64,000 nucleotides of DNA from Geodermatophilus sp. TF02-6 (GCF_003319115.1 NZ_QOHF01000009.1:62001-126000); one strand, 5' to 3'. Positions 8,940 to 18,506 are shown, counted from the first letter of the stretch. Program-made: numbers and translations. The notes: generated from the letters alone by a model not told the origin.

Positions 8940-10337
8940 TCAGTGGCTCCTCGGCCCGGAACCGGCCGCGGCGACGTCCTCGGCGGTGAGCTCGATGCCG
9001 AGGTTGCGCTCCATCTCCTCCAGCGGGACGTTCTTCGTCTCCGGCATGACCCGCAGGACCCAGAACAGCTGGCCGATCATGCAGACGAAGAACAGCCCGA
9101 ACGCCGCCCCGCCGCCGAGCACCGCGGCGATGCCGGGGAAGGTCCAGGAGACCACCGCGGCGAACACCCAGTGCGTCAGGCTGCCCAGCGACTGGCCGCG
9201 GGCCCGGATCCGGCTGGGGAAGATCTCGGAGATGAAGACCCAGATCACCGACCCCTGACCGAAGGCGTGCGCGGCGATGAAGACGACCAGCGCCCCCAGC
9301 ACCATCACGCTGGACGCGCCGGAGAAGCGCTCCTTGTAGACGGTGAACACCAGCGCCAGGGCGCCGAGGCTGACCAGGTAGCCGATCGACCCGATCAGCA
9401 TGAGCCGGCGCCGGCCGATCTTGTCGATCACCGTCAGGGCGGCCATCGTCGTCACCAGGTTGACCAGCCCGACGACGACGCTCTGCAGCGCCGCGGCGTT
9501 GTCGCCGGCACCGGCCATCCGGAAGATGTCGTTGGCGTAGTAGAGGATCGCGTTGATCCCGGACAGCTGGTTGAACGCGGCGATCGCGAAGGCCAGCAGG
9601 ATGACCTTGCGGTTCTGCCGCACGAAGAACGGCGCCCGCGTCGCCGAGGCGTCCCTGGCCTGCGCCTGCTCGATCTCCCGGATCTCGAACTCCGCCTCCT
9701 GCGGGGAGTTGGTGAGCCGGTGGACGACCTCGACGGCCTCCGTCCGGCGTCCGACCAGGTAGAGCCAGCGGGGGGTCTCCGGGGTGGTGAACAGCAGCAG
9801 GAAGAAGATCACCGCCGGGACGGCCATCACCATGAACATCCACCGCCAGGCGATGTCCGAGGGCAGCGTGCTGGCCAGGATGAAGTTCGACAGGTAGGCC
9901 AGCAGGATGCCGAGCACGATGTTGAACTGCACCAGCCCGACGAGCCGTCCCCGGTACCGGGCCGGAGCCACCTCGGCGGTGTAGATGGGCGCCACCACCG
10001 ACGCCACGCCGACGCCGATGCCGCCGAGGAAGCGGAAGAACATGAACAGCCCCAGGTGGGTCACCAGGCCGCTGCCCAGCGCACCCACGAAGTAGAGGAT
10101 GCCGATCGCGAACAGCACCTTCTTGCGGCCGTAGCGGTCGACCGGCCTCCCGGCGACCAGCGCGCCGACGATGGTGCCGATCAGCGCGGTGGCGACGGTG
10201 AAGCCGAGCATGAAGCCGCCGATGTCGTAGACCCGTTCCAGGTCCTTGGTGGTGCCCGAGATGACGGCGGTGTCGAAGCCGAAGAGCAGGCCGCCGAGGG
10301 CGGCGACGATCGCGCTCCGGAGGACGAGCGGGTTCAT
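8940..10337 (-). CDS. MFS sugar transporter (sugar porter family)
   Basis: The 465-residue protein has twelve predicted membrane helices and sugar-porter signatures. These are GGLLFGFDTAVISG in helix 1, the loop motif DRYGRKK, RFLGGIGVG, PETPRWL before the central loop, QLSGINAILYYA in helix 7, DKIGRR in the matching second-half loop, and PETKN at the C terminus. It should bring a mono- or disaccharide into the cell with protons. It is the last gene of the operon that starts at 14418, 11 bases after otsB, so a trehalose- or glucose-type sugar is the likely load. The ATG at 10337 has GGGAG five to nine bases upstream. Transcription ends at the 44-bp palindrome. Confidence 0.92.
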   Translation of the reverse strand: MNPLVLRSAIVAALGGLLFGFDTAVISGTTKDLERVYDIGGFMLGFTVATALIGTIVGALVAGRPVDRYGRKKVLFAIGILYFVGALGSGLVTHLGLFMFFRFLGGIGVGVASVVAPIYTAEVAPARYRGRLVGLVQFNIVLGILLAYLSNFILASTLPSDIAWRWMFMVMAVPAVIFFLLLFTTPETPRWLYLVGRRTEAVEVVHRLTNSPQEAEFEIREIEQAQARDASATRAPFFVRQNRKVILLAFAIAAFNQLSGINAILYYANDIFRMAGAGDNAAALQSVVVGLVNLVTTMAALTVIDKIGRRRLMLIGSIGYLVSLGALALVFTVYKERFSGASSVMVLGALVVFIAAHAFGQGSVIWVFISEIFPSRIRARGQSLGSLTHWVFAAVVSWTFPGIAAVLGGGAAFGLFFVCMIGQLFWVLRVMPETKNVPLEEMERNLGIELTAEDVAAAGSGPRSH

Positions 10338-10348
10338 GGCGGATCTCC

Positions 10349-11173
10349 CTACGCCTCGACGACAGGTCCGTGGTCGGCAGCGAGCCGGCGGAGGAACTCG
10401 AGCACGCCGTCGGGCCCGTCGACCACCAGGTCGGCGGCGCCGAGCAGGTCCGGTGGCGCCTCCTCCGACCGCACCGCCACCCGCAGCCCCTCGTGCCCCT
10501 CGGACACGAGCCGGGTCACCGCCGCGAACGCGGGCAGGTCGCCGAGGTCGTCCCCGACGACCACGACGACCCGCGCGCCCGACTCCGCGGCGACCCGGCG
10601 CACGGCGTCCCCCTTGTCGCCGCGCACCTCCGGCCGCAGCTCCCAGACCAGCTTGCCCGGGACGATCTCCAGCCCGTGCTCCTCGGCGACCTGCCGGGCG
10701 GTCCGGTCGATCGGGTCGGCCCACCGGTCGCGGTCGGGGACGCGGCGGGTGTGGACGGCGACCGAGTAGACCTTGTCCTCCAGCCACGCGCCGCTGTCGC
10801 GCACGGCCGGGGAGTCCCGCAGCGCCTCCTCCGCGGCGGCGACCCGCGGCCGGGCCTCCTCCAGCCGCGGGTCCACTCGGACCTGCTCCGCGTAGACCTC
10901 CTGCAGCCCGTAGAGCCCCAGGTAGCGGACGCCGGAGGCCGCGACGTGCTCGGCGAGGTAGGGCGCGGGCCGCCCGGAGACGATGGCGACGGCGGCGTAG
11001 CGCTCGGCGAGCGGAGCGAGCAGCTCCACCACCCCCTGCAGCGGCCGGGCCGCCTGGGGTTCGTCCACCACGGGGCTGAGCGTGCCGTCGAAGTCCAGGC
11101 AGACGGCGACCTCCGCCGCCCGCGCGGCCAGTCCCCGCGCCGCCTGGTCGACCTCGGCCGTCCCGGCGGTCAC
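10349..11173 (-). CDS. otsB: Trehalose-6-phosphate phosphatase
   Basis: OtsB removes phosphate from trehalose 6-phosphate. The 274-residue protein has the HAD nucleophile motif DFDGTLSP at about residues 27-34, SGRPAPYLAEHV (motif II region), and the C-terminal GDKGDAVR...VVVVGDDLGDLPAF (motifs III/IV). The GTG start at 11173 overlaps the stop of the upstream fusion gene by four bases (GTGA). No trehalose-6-phosphate synthase (OtsA) is present in the window, so either it lies elsewhere or this phosphatase acts on another disaccharide phosphate made in this operon. That choice is open. Confidence 0.88.
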   Translation of the reverse strand: MTAGTAEVDQAARGLAARAAEVAVCLDFDGTLSPVVDEPQAARPLQGVVELLAPLAERYAAVAIVSGRPAPYLAEHVAASGVRYLGLYGLQEVYAEQVRVDPRLEEARPRVAAAEEALRDSPAVRDSGAWLEDKVYSVAVHTRRVPDRDRWADPIDRTARQVAEEHGLEIVPGKLVWELRPEVRGDKGDAVRRVAAESGARVVVVVGDDLGDLPAFAAVTRLVSEGHEGLRVAVRSEEAPPDLLGAADLVVDGPDGVLEFLRRLAADHGPVVEA

Positions 11174-14100
11174 GACACGCGCTCGATGGTGAGCTCGCGC
11201 TCCTGCCCGGGCGCGAGCTCCACGGGCTGGCCCTGCACGAGCAGGTTGACCGGTGTCGTCCCCCCGGGGCGGACGGCCAGCTTGATGCGGTCCTCGGCCA
11301 GGTCGACGTCCACCCGCTGGCCCCGGTAGTGCACGCTGAACCGCAGCTGCTTGACCTCCGCCGGCAGCGCCGGGTCGAAGCGGAGCACCGGCCCCAGGGC
11401 GCGCATGCCGGTCAGGCAGCGCAGCACGATGTCGACCGTCCCGGCCATCGCGCCCAGGTGGATGCCCTCGGACGTGGTCCCGCCCTGGACGTCGGAGACG
11501 TCGCTCTCCAGCGCGTGCTGCAGGTAGCGCCAGGCCTCCTCGGGCCGGTAGCGGGACAGCACCCAGGCGCTCACCACGCCGGACAGCGTGGACCCGTGCG
11601 AGGTGCGCTCGAGGTGGTAGTCCACGGTCCGCTCGAGCTGCTCGGCGCTCACCTCGTACCCGAGGCCGTGCAGCAGCCCGCGCAGCTCCTCGCGGGAGAG
11701 CAGGAACAGCAGCATCAGGACGTCGGCCTGCTTGGCCAGCTTGTACCGGTTGGTGCTGTCGCCCTCGGCCTCCAGCAGCCGGTCCAGCCGCTGGATGTTG
11801 CCGTAGCGCTCCCGGTAGCCCTCCCAGTCGAACTCGGGCAGCTGCTCGTAGCCCTCGAACTGGGTCAGGACGCCGTCGGCGTGGAAGACCACCTTCATGC
11901 GCGCGGCGATGTCGCGCCAGCGCTCGAGCTCCTCGTCCCGGATGGTCAGCTCCTGGACCAGTTCCTCGCGGTAGTGCGGCGGCAGGACGTCGAGCGTCTC
12001 CAGCGCCCGCTGCAGCACCCACACCACCATCACGTTGGTGTAGGTGTTGTTGCGCAGGCCGGGTTGGTCGGAGTCCGGGTAGTTCTCGTGGTACTCGTCC
12101 GGGCCCATCACGCCGAGGATCTCGTAGCGGCCCTCGGCCTCGTCGTAGGTCGTGGCGCTGGACCAGAACCGGGCGATCTCGATCAGCATCTCGGCGCCGG
12201 TGAAGCGCAGGAAGCCGGTGCTGCCGGTCACCATGTAGTGCTGCCAGACGTTGTAGGCGATGGCGATGTTGACGTGCCGCTGGTTGTGCGAGTGGTCGGG
12301 CAGCCAGCGGCCGGACTTCGGGTTGAGGTGGACCCTCTGGGTCTCCTCCCGACCGGTGGCCCCGCTCTGCCACGGGAACATCGCGCCCTCGTAGCCCTCC
12401 GCGCGCGCCGCGGCGCGGGCCGTGCCGAGCCGGTCGTAGCGGTACTGCAGCAGCGCGGCGGCCAGGCTGGGCCGCTCGAAGTTGAAGAACGGGAAGATGA
12501 ACAGCTCGTCCCAGAAGACGTGGCCGCGGTAGGCCTCCCCGTGCCAGCCGCGCGCCGGGACGCCGACGTCCAGGTGCGCCGTGTGCGGGGAGATGGTCTG
12601 CAGCAGGTGGAAGATGTGCAGGTGCAGGACCGTCTCGGTCCACTCGTTGGCGCTGTCCAGCTCGACGTCGAAGCGGTTCCACAGGCTGTTCCAGGCGCCC
12701 TCGTGCCGGGCGAGCAGGGCGGTGTAGTCCTCCGCCTGCGCCGCGGCCAGCCGGGCGTCGTCCCGGCTCTCGGAGATGGCCCGGTCCCGGGAGGTGTAGA
12801 GCGCGGCGATCCTCTCGACGCTCACCGGGCTGCCCTCGGACAGCTCCAGGACCAGGTCGTGGCCCACGTACCCGGGTTCCTCCACCAGCCGCCGCTGGGC
12901 CTCGGTCGGCTGCCCGTCGCCGACCACCCGGGTGCGCGCCGCCACGGCCACCCGCACGCGGGACTGCAGGGTCTGCACCTGCAGGTCGACGGTCTGCTGG
13001 TCGACCTCGCCCTGGCCGAGCACCTCGAGGTGCCGGCTGGTCAGGTCGCGGTAGCGCTTGACCCCGGTGTTCTCCACCCGGCCGTCCAGCCCGGAGGAGA
13101 CCTCGAGCCGGCCCGACCAGTTCTCCGCGGTGAACGTGGTCAGCATGCCGGCGAGGTGCTCGTCCTTCATGCTCACGAACCGCTGCTGGGTCATGCTGGT
13201 CCGCCGCCCGTCGGCGTCGGTCCAGGTCAGGTCCCGGGTCAGCACCCCGCGGCGGATGTCGAGCTCGAAGCGGTGCTCGGTGACGTCGGCGCGGCGGGCG
13301 TCGAACCACTCCCCGCCGTCGACCTCCCCGTCCGCGATGCGGAACCGCAGCGGCAGCCAGTTGGGGACGTTGACCAGGTCCTCGTTCTCGACCATCCGGC
13401 CGGAGACCTCGGTCAGCGCGCGGTCGTAGAGGCCCGCGACGTAGGTGCCGGGGTAGTTGCTGTCGTCCGCCTGCGCCTCGGACAGGGCGCCGCGGGTCAT
13501 GAAGTACCCGTTGCCCAGCGCGCACAGCGCCTCGCGCAGCCCCTGCCGGGCCGGGTCGTAGGAGTCGTAGACCAGCGTCCACACGCTCGGCGGCGTCTGG
13601 GTGCGCCGCTGTCGCATCTCCGCGGCCGCCCGGCGCTCCTCCAGCTGCCCCTCGGCCAGGGCCCGCCGGGAGACGTCGTCCAGGGTGGTGACGACCAGGT
13701 CCGCGCCGGCCTCCTGCAGCAGGTCGCGGTCGTCGAGGCGGGCCACGCCCAGCCCGGCCATCCCCGCCGCCTTGGCGGCCTGGACGCCGGTGCTCGCGTC
13801 CTCGGTGACGAAGCAGTCGGCCGGGTCCACGCCGAGCTCCTCGGCCGCGGTCAGGAAGATCATCGGGTCGGGCTTGCCGCGGGGGAAGTCCCGGCCGGAG
13901 ATGTCGACGTCGAACAGCTCGAGCAGCGTCATGCCCTCGTGCAGAAAGTCGCAGTCGATCCGCTGCTCGGCGGCGAACAGGTCCAGCCGGATGCGCTCCA
14001 GGAACAGCTTGGCGTTCTTCGACGACGACGCCGCGGCCACGGGGATGCCCGCGCTCTTGACCGCGAGGATGAAGCGCAGCGCGTCGGGGAAGGCCATGAA

Positions 14101-14418
14101 GCGGCCCTGCTCGATGAGCTTGACGATGTGCTCCTGCTTGGCGTCGGCGTACTGCTGGACCCGGGCGTCGATGTCGGGCACCCCGAAGTGCTCCATGACC
14201 GCCCGCGCGCCCTCCATGCGCGGCCGACCGGCCATGACCTGCTGGTAGACGGCCGGGGTGAACCGCTCGGGGGTCCAGGTCGTCTGGTCGCGGACGTCGC
14301 GCCAGTCGCTCTCCATGAGGGCCCGGAACGCCTCCCGCCAGGCGAGCTCGTGCGGCGAGTCCACGAGCACCCCGTCGACGTCGAAGATGGCCCCGCGGAA
14401 CTGCTGGGTGGTGGTCAT
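11170..14418 (-). CDS. Beta-phosphoglucomutase / GH65 disaccharide phosphorylase fusion
   Basis: The 1082-residue protein joins two enzymes of one pathway. Residues 1-250 are a HAD beta-phosphoglucomutase (FDVDGVLVDS at 12-21, GKPDPMIF at 181-188, TEDASTGVQAAKAAGM at 205-220). Residues about 278-1080 are a glycoside hydrolase family 65 inverting phosphorylase with WDELFIFPFFNFERP near 637, and MGPDEYHEN at 771-779, where Glu775 is the predicted acid catalyst. The phosphorylase would split trehalose, maltose or kojibiose with phosphate to beta-glucose 1-phosphate and glucose; the mutase then makes glucose 6-phosphate. Substrate specificity cannot be read by eye. The ATG at 14418 has GGGAGACCCC upstream. 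It is the first gene of an operon with otsB and an MFS transporter and is read from the promoter at 14592-14648. Confidence 0.9.
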   Translation of the reverse strand: MTTTQQFRGAIFDVDGVLVDSPHELAWREAFRALMESDWRDVRDQTTWTPERFTPAVYQQVMAGRPRMEGARAVMEHFGVPDIDARVQQYADAKQEHIVKLIEQGRFMAFPDALRFILAVKSAGIPVAAASSSKNAKLFLERIRLDLFAAEQRIDCDFLHEGMTLLELFDVDISGRDFPRGKPDPMIFLTAAEELGVDPADCFVTEDASTGVQAAKAAGMAGLGVARLDDRDLLQEAGADLVVTTLDDVSRRALAEGQLEERRAAAEMRQRRTQTPPSVWTLVYDSYDPARQGLREALCALGNGYFMTRGALSEAQADDSNYPGTYVAGLYDRALTEVSGRMVENEDLVNVPNWLPLRFRIADGEVDGGEWFDARRADVTEHRFELDIRRGVLTRDLTWTDADGRRTSMTQQRFVSMKDEHLAGMLTTFTAENWSGRLEVSSGLDGRVENTGVKRYRDLTSRHLEVLGQGEVDQQTVDLQVQTLQSRVRVAVAARTRVVGDGQPTEAQRRLVEEPGYVGHDLVLELSEGSPVSVERIAALYTSRDRAISESRDDARLAAAQAEDYTALLARHEGAWNSLWNRFDVELDSANEWTETVLHLHIFHLLQTISPHTAHLDVGVPARGWHGEAYRGHVFWDELFIFPFFNFERPSLAAALLQYRYDRLGTARAAARAEGYEGAMFPWQSGATGREETQRVHLNPKSGRWLPDHSHNQRHVNIAIAYNVWQHYMVTGSTGFLRFTGAEMLIEIARFWSSATTYDEAEGRYEILGVMGPDEYHENYPDSDQPGLRNNTYTNVMVVWVLQRALETLDVLPPHYREELVQELTIRDEELERWRDIAARMKVVFHADGVLTQFEGYEQLPEFDWEGYRERYGNIQRLDRLLEAEGDSTNRYKLAKQADVLMLLFLLSREELRGLLHGLGYEVSAEQLERTVDYHLERTSHGSTLSGVVSAWVLSRYRPEEAWRYLQHALESDVSDVQGGTTSEGIHLGAMAGTVDIVLRCLTGMRALGPVLRFDPALPAEVKQLRFSVHYRGQRVDVDLAEDRIKLAVRPGGTTPVNLLVQGQPVELAPGQERELTIERVS

Positions 14419-14591
14419 GGGGTCTCCCTCCACCGGCCTGCGGAGCGCGGCCGCCGCGCCGGGGACGTGTCGTGGACGCACGGGCCGGCGGGGCTCCGTG
14501 CCGGGTCGGGTCGTACGACGGGCGTGGACGGACGCGGTCGGCCATCGGCCTGCCAGCCGTGAGGCGGAGGCTGCCAGCCGCCCTGCCGGGT

Positions 14592-14648
14592 GTGATCTGG
14601 ACCTCACTGGCAGGAAGGACACTAGCGGGCGCTCCGGGCCAGTTCCAG
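14592..14648 (-). promoter_or_regulatory. Sugar-operon promoter 1 with downstream operator
   Basis: On the minus strand a -35 CTGGAA (14643-14648), an 18-base spacer and a -10 TAGTGT (14619-14624) are followed eleven bases later by GTGAGGTCCAGATCAC (14592-14607), an imperfect palindrome. The same layout occurs at 18507-18564 before the second sugar operon. The operator would sit just after the start of transcription, a repressor position, and leaves a leader of about 190 bases before the ATG at 14418. The rest of the 389-bp gap (14419-14807) holds only the terminator at 14775-14803. Confidence 0.7.
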
Positions 14649-14774
14649 CCCTGCGCCCCTCCCCCGGCCCCCCGACCGGCGGCTCCCGCGCCCGCAACCC
14701 CCGGGTGCCCCCGCCGAGGACGAACCGCTGGCCCCCATGAGAAGCCGACGGGACGGCTCGTCATGACATCCGGT

Positions 14775-14803
14775 CCGGGGCCGCCCCCGACGGGCGGCCC
14801 CGG
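14775..14803 (-). terminator. Terminator of the second sugar operon
   Basis: CCGGGGCCGCCC and GGGCGGCCCCGG form a perfect 12-bp stem with a five-base loop (14787-14791), a few bases past the stop codon of the MFS gene at 14808. Confidence 0.75.
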
Positions 14804-14807
14804 CCAC

Positions 14808-16259
14808 TCACCGCACCGTGGCCTCGGAGGGCATCTCCTCCAGCTCCTTGCCCTTGGTCTCCGACACCCAGCGCAGCACGAAGAAGAACGAGAGCACCGC
14901 GCAGACGGTGTAGAAGCCGTACGCCAGGGCGAGGGAGACGTCGCTGAGCGCCGGGAAGCTCACGGTGATCAGCCAGTTGGCCACCCACTGGCCGCCGGCG
15001 GCGAAGGCCAGCGCCGCGGCGCGGATCCGGTTGGGGAACTTCTCGCCCAGCAGGACCCAGACCACCGGGCCCCAGGACATGCCGAACGCGACGACGAACA
15101 GGTTCGCGGCGATGAGCGCGATCGGCCCGGTGGCGCCGGAGAGCACCGGGCTGCCGTCGGCGTCGAGCGGGGCCGTCCCGAAGATGACGGCCAGGGTGCC
15201 GAGCGTGACCGCCATGCCCACCGAGCCGATCAGCAGCAGGGGTCGCCGGCCGAAGCGGTCGACGCTGGCGATGGCGATGAGCGTGGTCGCGATGTTCACC
15301 ACCGACGTGATCACGGTGATGATGAAGGAGTCGTTCTCGCTGAACCCGACCGCCTCCCAGAGGACGTTCGAGTAGTAGAAGATGACGTTGATCCCGACGA
15401 ACTGCTGGAAGACCGACAACCCCAGGCCCACCCAGACGATCGGCAGCAGCCCGGTCCGCGGGGCACGCAGGTCGGCCCACGACGGCGGCTTCTCCCGCTC
15501 CATGGTCTCCCGGATGCGGTTGATCTTGATGTCGAGGCCGCGCTCGCCGAGCAGCGTGGACAGGATCCGCCGCGCCTCGGGGATCCGGTGGGTGGCGATG
15601 AGGTAGCGCGGCGACTCGGGGATGGTCAGGGTGAGGACCCCGTAGAGCACGGCCGGGACGACCATGGCGAGGAACATCCAGCGCCAGGCCTCGAGGCCGA
15701 ACCAGAACTCGTTGCGGGACCCGCCCGCGGCGGTCGCGAAGAGGAAGTCGACCAGCAGCGAGACGAAGATGCCGGTGACGATGGCGAGCTGCTGCAGGGA
15801 GCCGAGGCGGCCGCGGATCCGCGCGGGGGCGACCTCGGCGATGTAGGCCGGGGCGATGACCGACGCCACGCCGACCCCCAGACCGCCGATGACCCGGCCG
15901 ACGATCAGGATGACCAGGTTGGGGGCCAGACCGGCGACCAGCGCGCTGATGAAGAACAGCACCGCGGCGACCTTCATGGTGAACAGCCGGCCGAAGCGGT
16001 CGGCGAACCGCCCGGCGAACAGCGCGCCGGCCGCGGCGCCGAGCAGAGCCGAGGCGACGGCGAACCCCAGCGGGCCCGCGGCCACGTCGAACTGGTCCTG
16101 GATGGCGGCGACCGCGCCGTTGATGACCGCGCTGTCGTACCCGAAGAGGAACCCGCCCAGCGCGGCGACCGACGCTATCCGGACGGCACTGCGACCACTG
16201 CCGGTGTCCGTGTCGTCGTAGATGGACGCCTGCTCGCTGAACGAACCGTGCTCACTCAT
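14808..16259 (-). CDS. MFS sugar transporter (sugar porter family)
   Basis: The 483-residue protein has twelve predicted membrane helices and sugar-porter marks: GGFLFGYDSAVINGAV, DRFGRLF, GRVIGGLGVGVAS, PESPRYLI, QQFVGINVIFYYSNV, DRFGRRP and SETKGKELEEM. Its wording resembles bacterial glucose/xylose porters more than the paralogue at 8940, so the two transporters may have different sugars. The ATG at 16259 is preceded by GGAGGGGATCCG. It is the third gene of the operon that starts at 18318, 84 bases after the ROK kinase gene, which suggests import and phosphorylation of glucose or a related hexose are made together. A perfect hairpin follows the stop. Confidence 0.92.
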   Translation of the reverse strand: MSEHGSFSEQASIYDDTDTGSGRSAVRIASVAALGGFLFGYDSAVINGAVAAIQDQFDVAAGPLGFAVASALLGAAAGALFAGRFADRFGRLFTMKVAAVLFFISALVAGLAPNLVILIVGRVIGGLGVGVASVIAPAYIAEVAPARIRGRLGSLQQLAIVTGIFVSLLVDFLFATAAGGSRNEFWFGLEAWRWMFLAMVVPAVLYGVLTLTIPESPRYLIATHRIPEARRILSTLLGERGLDIKINRIRETMEREKPPSWADLRAPRTGLLPIVWVGLGLSVFQQFVGINVIFYYSNVLWEAVGFSENDSFIITVITSVVNIATTLIAIASVDRFGRRPLLLIGSVGMAVTLGTLAVIFGTAPLDADGSPVLSGATGPIALIAANLFVVAFGMSWGPVVWVLLGEKFPNRIRAAALAFAAGGQWVANWLITVSFPALSDVSLALAYGFYTVCAVLSFFFVLRWVSETKGKELEEMPSEATVR

Positions 16260-16343
16260 CGGATCCCCTCCACCGTGTCCTGACCACCCCTGCGTCCGTG
16301 CCGCTCGGTCCTCCCGGCCGCGCTCCTCTGGATCCCACACCGC

Positions 16344-17291
16344 TCAGCGGCGCCGCGCGAGGTCTGCGGCGCCGACGATGCCGGCCTCCGGGCCGAGCTC
16401 GGCCAGCCGCACGCTCGGCACGTCCTTGCGGTAGGCACGCGCGGTGATCCGCTCCTGCAGCGCGCGGGCGGCCGGCTCGCGCACCAGCTCCCCCGCGGCC
16501 GACACCCCGCCGCCGAGCACGAACATCCCCGGGTCCAGGACGGCGGCCAGGCTGGCCATGCCGTGCCCCAGCCAGGTCCCGACGACCCGGAACGCCTCCA
16601 GCGCCGCCTCGTCCCCGTCCTGGGCAGCCTGCGTGATGGCCAGCCCGGTGATCGTCTCGGGCTGGCCCCCGGCCAGGTCCAGCAGCCGGCCGGCGATGGC
16701 GGGCGAGACCGAGGCCAGCTCCTGGGCCTCGCGGACCAGCGCCGTCCCGCTGGCGTAGCGCTCCCAGCAGCCGCGGCCCCCGCAGCCGCAGCGCCGCCCA
16801 CCGGGCTCCACCGTCAGGTGCCCGAACTCCGCGGCGATGCCGAGCCGGCCGCGGTACAGCTCGCCGTCGACCACCACGCCCCCGCCCAGGCCGGTGCCCA
16901 GCGTGAGGATGACGAGGAAGTCCTGACCGCGTCCGGCGCCGAACCGGGCCTCCGCCCAGGCCGCCGCGTTGGCGTCGTTCTCGACCACGACGGGCAGGCC
17001 GCACCGGGCCTCGATCTCGGCCCGCAGGGGCTCGTCCCGCCAGGCCAGGTTGGGCGCGAAGACCACGGTGGAGCGGGCGGCGTCGACGAAGCCGGCCGCG
17101 CCGATGCCCACGGCCTCCACCTGGTGCACGGCCCGCAGCTCCTCGACGACGTCGGCGATGATCTCCTGGATCTTCGCCGGGTCGCGCGACGGCGTGTCGC
17201 GGCGGGCGGTGGAGACGAGGCCGCCCTGGTCGTCGACCACACCGGCCGCGACCTTGGTGCCTCCGATGTCGACGCCGATCGCGAGGGCCAC
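16344..17291 (-). CDS. glk: ROK-family glucokinase
   Basis: The 315-residue kinase phosphorylates glucose (or a related hexose) with ATP in the cytoplasm. It has the phosphate loop DIGGTK at residues 8-13, the sugar site VVVENDANAAA, the glycine-rich TLGTGLGGGVVVDGE, EFGHL, and the ROK zinc motif CGCGGRGCWE near residue 170. There is no N-terminal helix-turn-helix, so it is a kinase and not a ROK repressor. The GTG at 17291 has AGGAGGT upstream. It lies between a PfkB kinase and a sugar porter. It could also phosphorylate the glucose released by the GH65 phosphorylase next door. Confidence 0.92.
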   Translation of the reverse strand: MALAIGVDIGGTKVAAGVVDDQGGLVSTARRDTPSRDPAKIQEIIADVVEELRAVHQVEAVGIGAAGFVDAARSTVVFAPNLAWRDEPLRAEIEARCGLPVVVENDANAAAWAEARFGAGRGQDFLVILTLGTGLGGGVVVDGELYRGRLGIAAEFGHLTVEPGGRRCGCGGRGCWERYASGTALVREAQELASVSPAIAGRLLDLAGGQPETITGLAITQAAQDGDEAALEAFRVVGTWLGHGMASLAAVLDPGMFVLGGGVSAAGELVREPAARALQERITARAYRKDVPSVRLAELGPEAGIVGAADLARRR

Positions 17292-17352
17292 GGTCTACCT
17301 CCTGGCACTGGTCGGGGTCGGAGCGCTCGGCCGGGACGTCGTCGGCTCGACC

Positions 17353-18318
17353 TCAGGTGGTGCGACCGGGCGGGGCGGACGCGGCGAGCCGCGACGCGGC
17401 CCGGGCGGCGTCCACCTCGGCGCGCGTCGGCGGGTCGGCACCCGGGCGGGAGCAGGTGATCGCGGCGATCAGGCCGGCCTCGTCCAGGACGCTGACCAGA
17501 CTGGCCTCGTCGATCTCGGCCAGCGCCCCGCGACGGGACCCGCCGAGCAGGTCGGCCCGCCGCAGCCCGTCGAGCAGACCGGAGGTGAAGGAGTCGCCGG
17601 CGCCCACGGTGTCGACCAGGTCGATCGACGTCGCGGGACGGCGCACCTCCAGCTCGGCGGTGAGGGCGAAGACGCCCTGGCCGCCGCGGGTGACGACGAC
17701 GAGGGCCGGCCCGGCGCCGAGCCACTCCCGGGCGACGTCCTCGTCCTCGCGGCCGGGGTGGAGCCAGTGCAGGTCCTCGTCGCTGACCTTGACGACGTCG
17801 GACAGCGCGACGATCCGCTCGATGCCGGGCCGGGCCTCCTCCGGCGTCCGCAGCAGCGCGGGGCGCACGTTGGGGTCGTAGGAGATGGTCACGCGGCCCC
17901 GCTGGCGCTCCCGCTCGAGCAGGTCCAGCACGTCGTCCCGGCCGGGAGCCAGCGCGGTCGCCAGCGAACCGGTGTGCACGCAGCGGGTCTCCACGGGCAG
18001 CGGCGCGAGGGCGCCGATCTCCCACTCGATGCGGAAGTCGTAGCTCGCGATCCCCGCGGCCAGGGTCGCGATCGCCAGGCTGGTCTTGCTGTCCGCGTCG
18101 GCGCCACCCTCGACCCGGACGCCGCTGGCCTGCAGGTGCCGGGAGATCATCTCGCCGAAGGCGTCCCGTCCCAGGTGCGTCACCAGGGTCACCGGGTCCC
18201 CCAGCCGCCCGAGGCCGAGGGCGACGTTGGCCGGGCTGCCCCCGGGGTGCGCCACGAGCGTGCGGCTGCCCCGCTGCCCGACCAGGTCGACGAGTGCCTC
18301 ACCGATCACGACGAACAT
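17353..18318 (-). CDS. PfkB-family carbohydrate kinase (fructokinase-like)
   Basis: The 321-residue protein is a ribokinase-fold kinase. It has the N-terminal substrate motif PGGSPANVALGLGRLG (about residues 25-40) and the catalytic DTVGAGDSFTSG with its aspartate base. The closest family pattern is fructokinase, which makes fructose 6-phosphate from fructose and ATP. An appended C-terminal tail (RAASRLAASAPPGRTT) is not typical. The ATG at 18318 is preceded by GGGGAGCAGGACGC. It is the first gene of the PfkB-ROK-MFS operon driven from 18507-18564. Together the operon could import a sugar and phosphorylate both glucose and fructose units. Confidence 0.88.
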   Translation of the reverse strand: MFVVIGEALVDLVGQRGSRTLVAHPGGSPANVALGLGRLGDPVTLVTHLGRDAFGEMISRHLQASGVRVEGGADADSKTSLAIATLAAGIASYDFRIEWEIGALAPLPVETRCVHTGSLATALAPGRDDVLDLLERERQRGRVTISYDPNVRPALLRTPEEARPGIERIVALSDVVKVSDEDLHWLHPGREDEDVAREWLGAGPALVVVTRGGQGVFALTAELEVRRPATSIDLVDTVGAGDSFTSGLLDGLRRADLLGGSRRGALAEIDEASLVSVLDEAGLIAAITCSRPGADPPTRAEVDAARAASRLAASAPPGRTT

Positions 18319-18506
18319 GCGTCCTGCTCCCCTCGGGGACGGTGGTCGGTACGCCGGTGCGGCCGGTGCCCGGTCAGCGTGTGCGGTGCCCTCGGTCGTT
18401 CCCCGGCCGGAGCGCGGGTGGGGTGGGGTGTCGGGGCGGACGGACGGGTCGTCGGGTCATCAGACCCCCCAGCCACGAGACCCACGCAGCCGGAGGCCGG
18501 GTGGGT

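Noticed and set aside
11329-14562. 1077-codon open frame antisense to the GH65 fusion gene
   Set aside because: Its translation is Gly/Leu/Val/Gln/Ala repeats typical of antisense frames in GC-rich genes; the minus strand encodes clear enzyme domains.
14592-14607. CRP/GlxR binding site
   Set aside because: The half sites GTGA/TCAC are separated by eight bases, not the six of TGTGA-N6-TCACA sites, so CRP control is not claimed.
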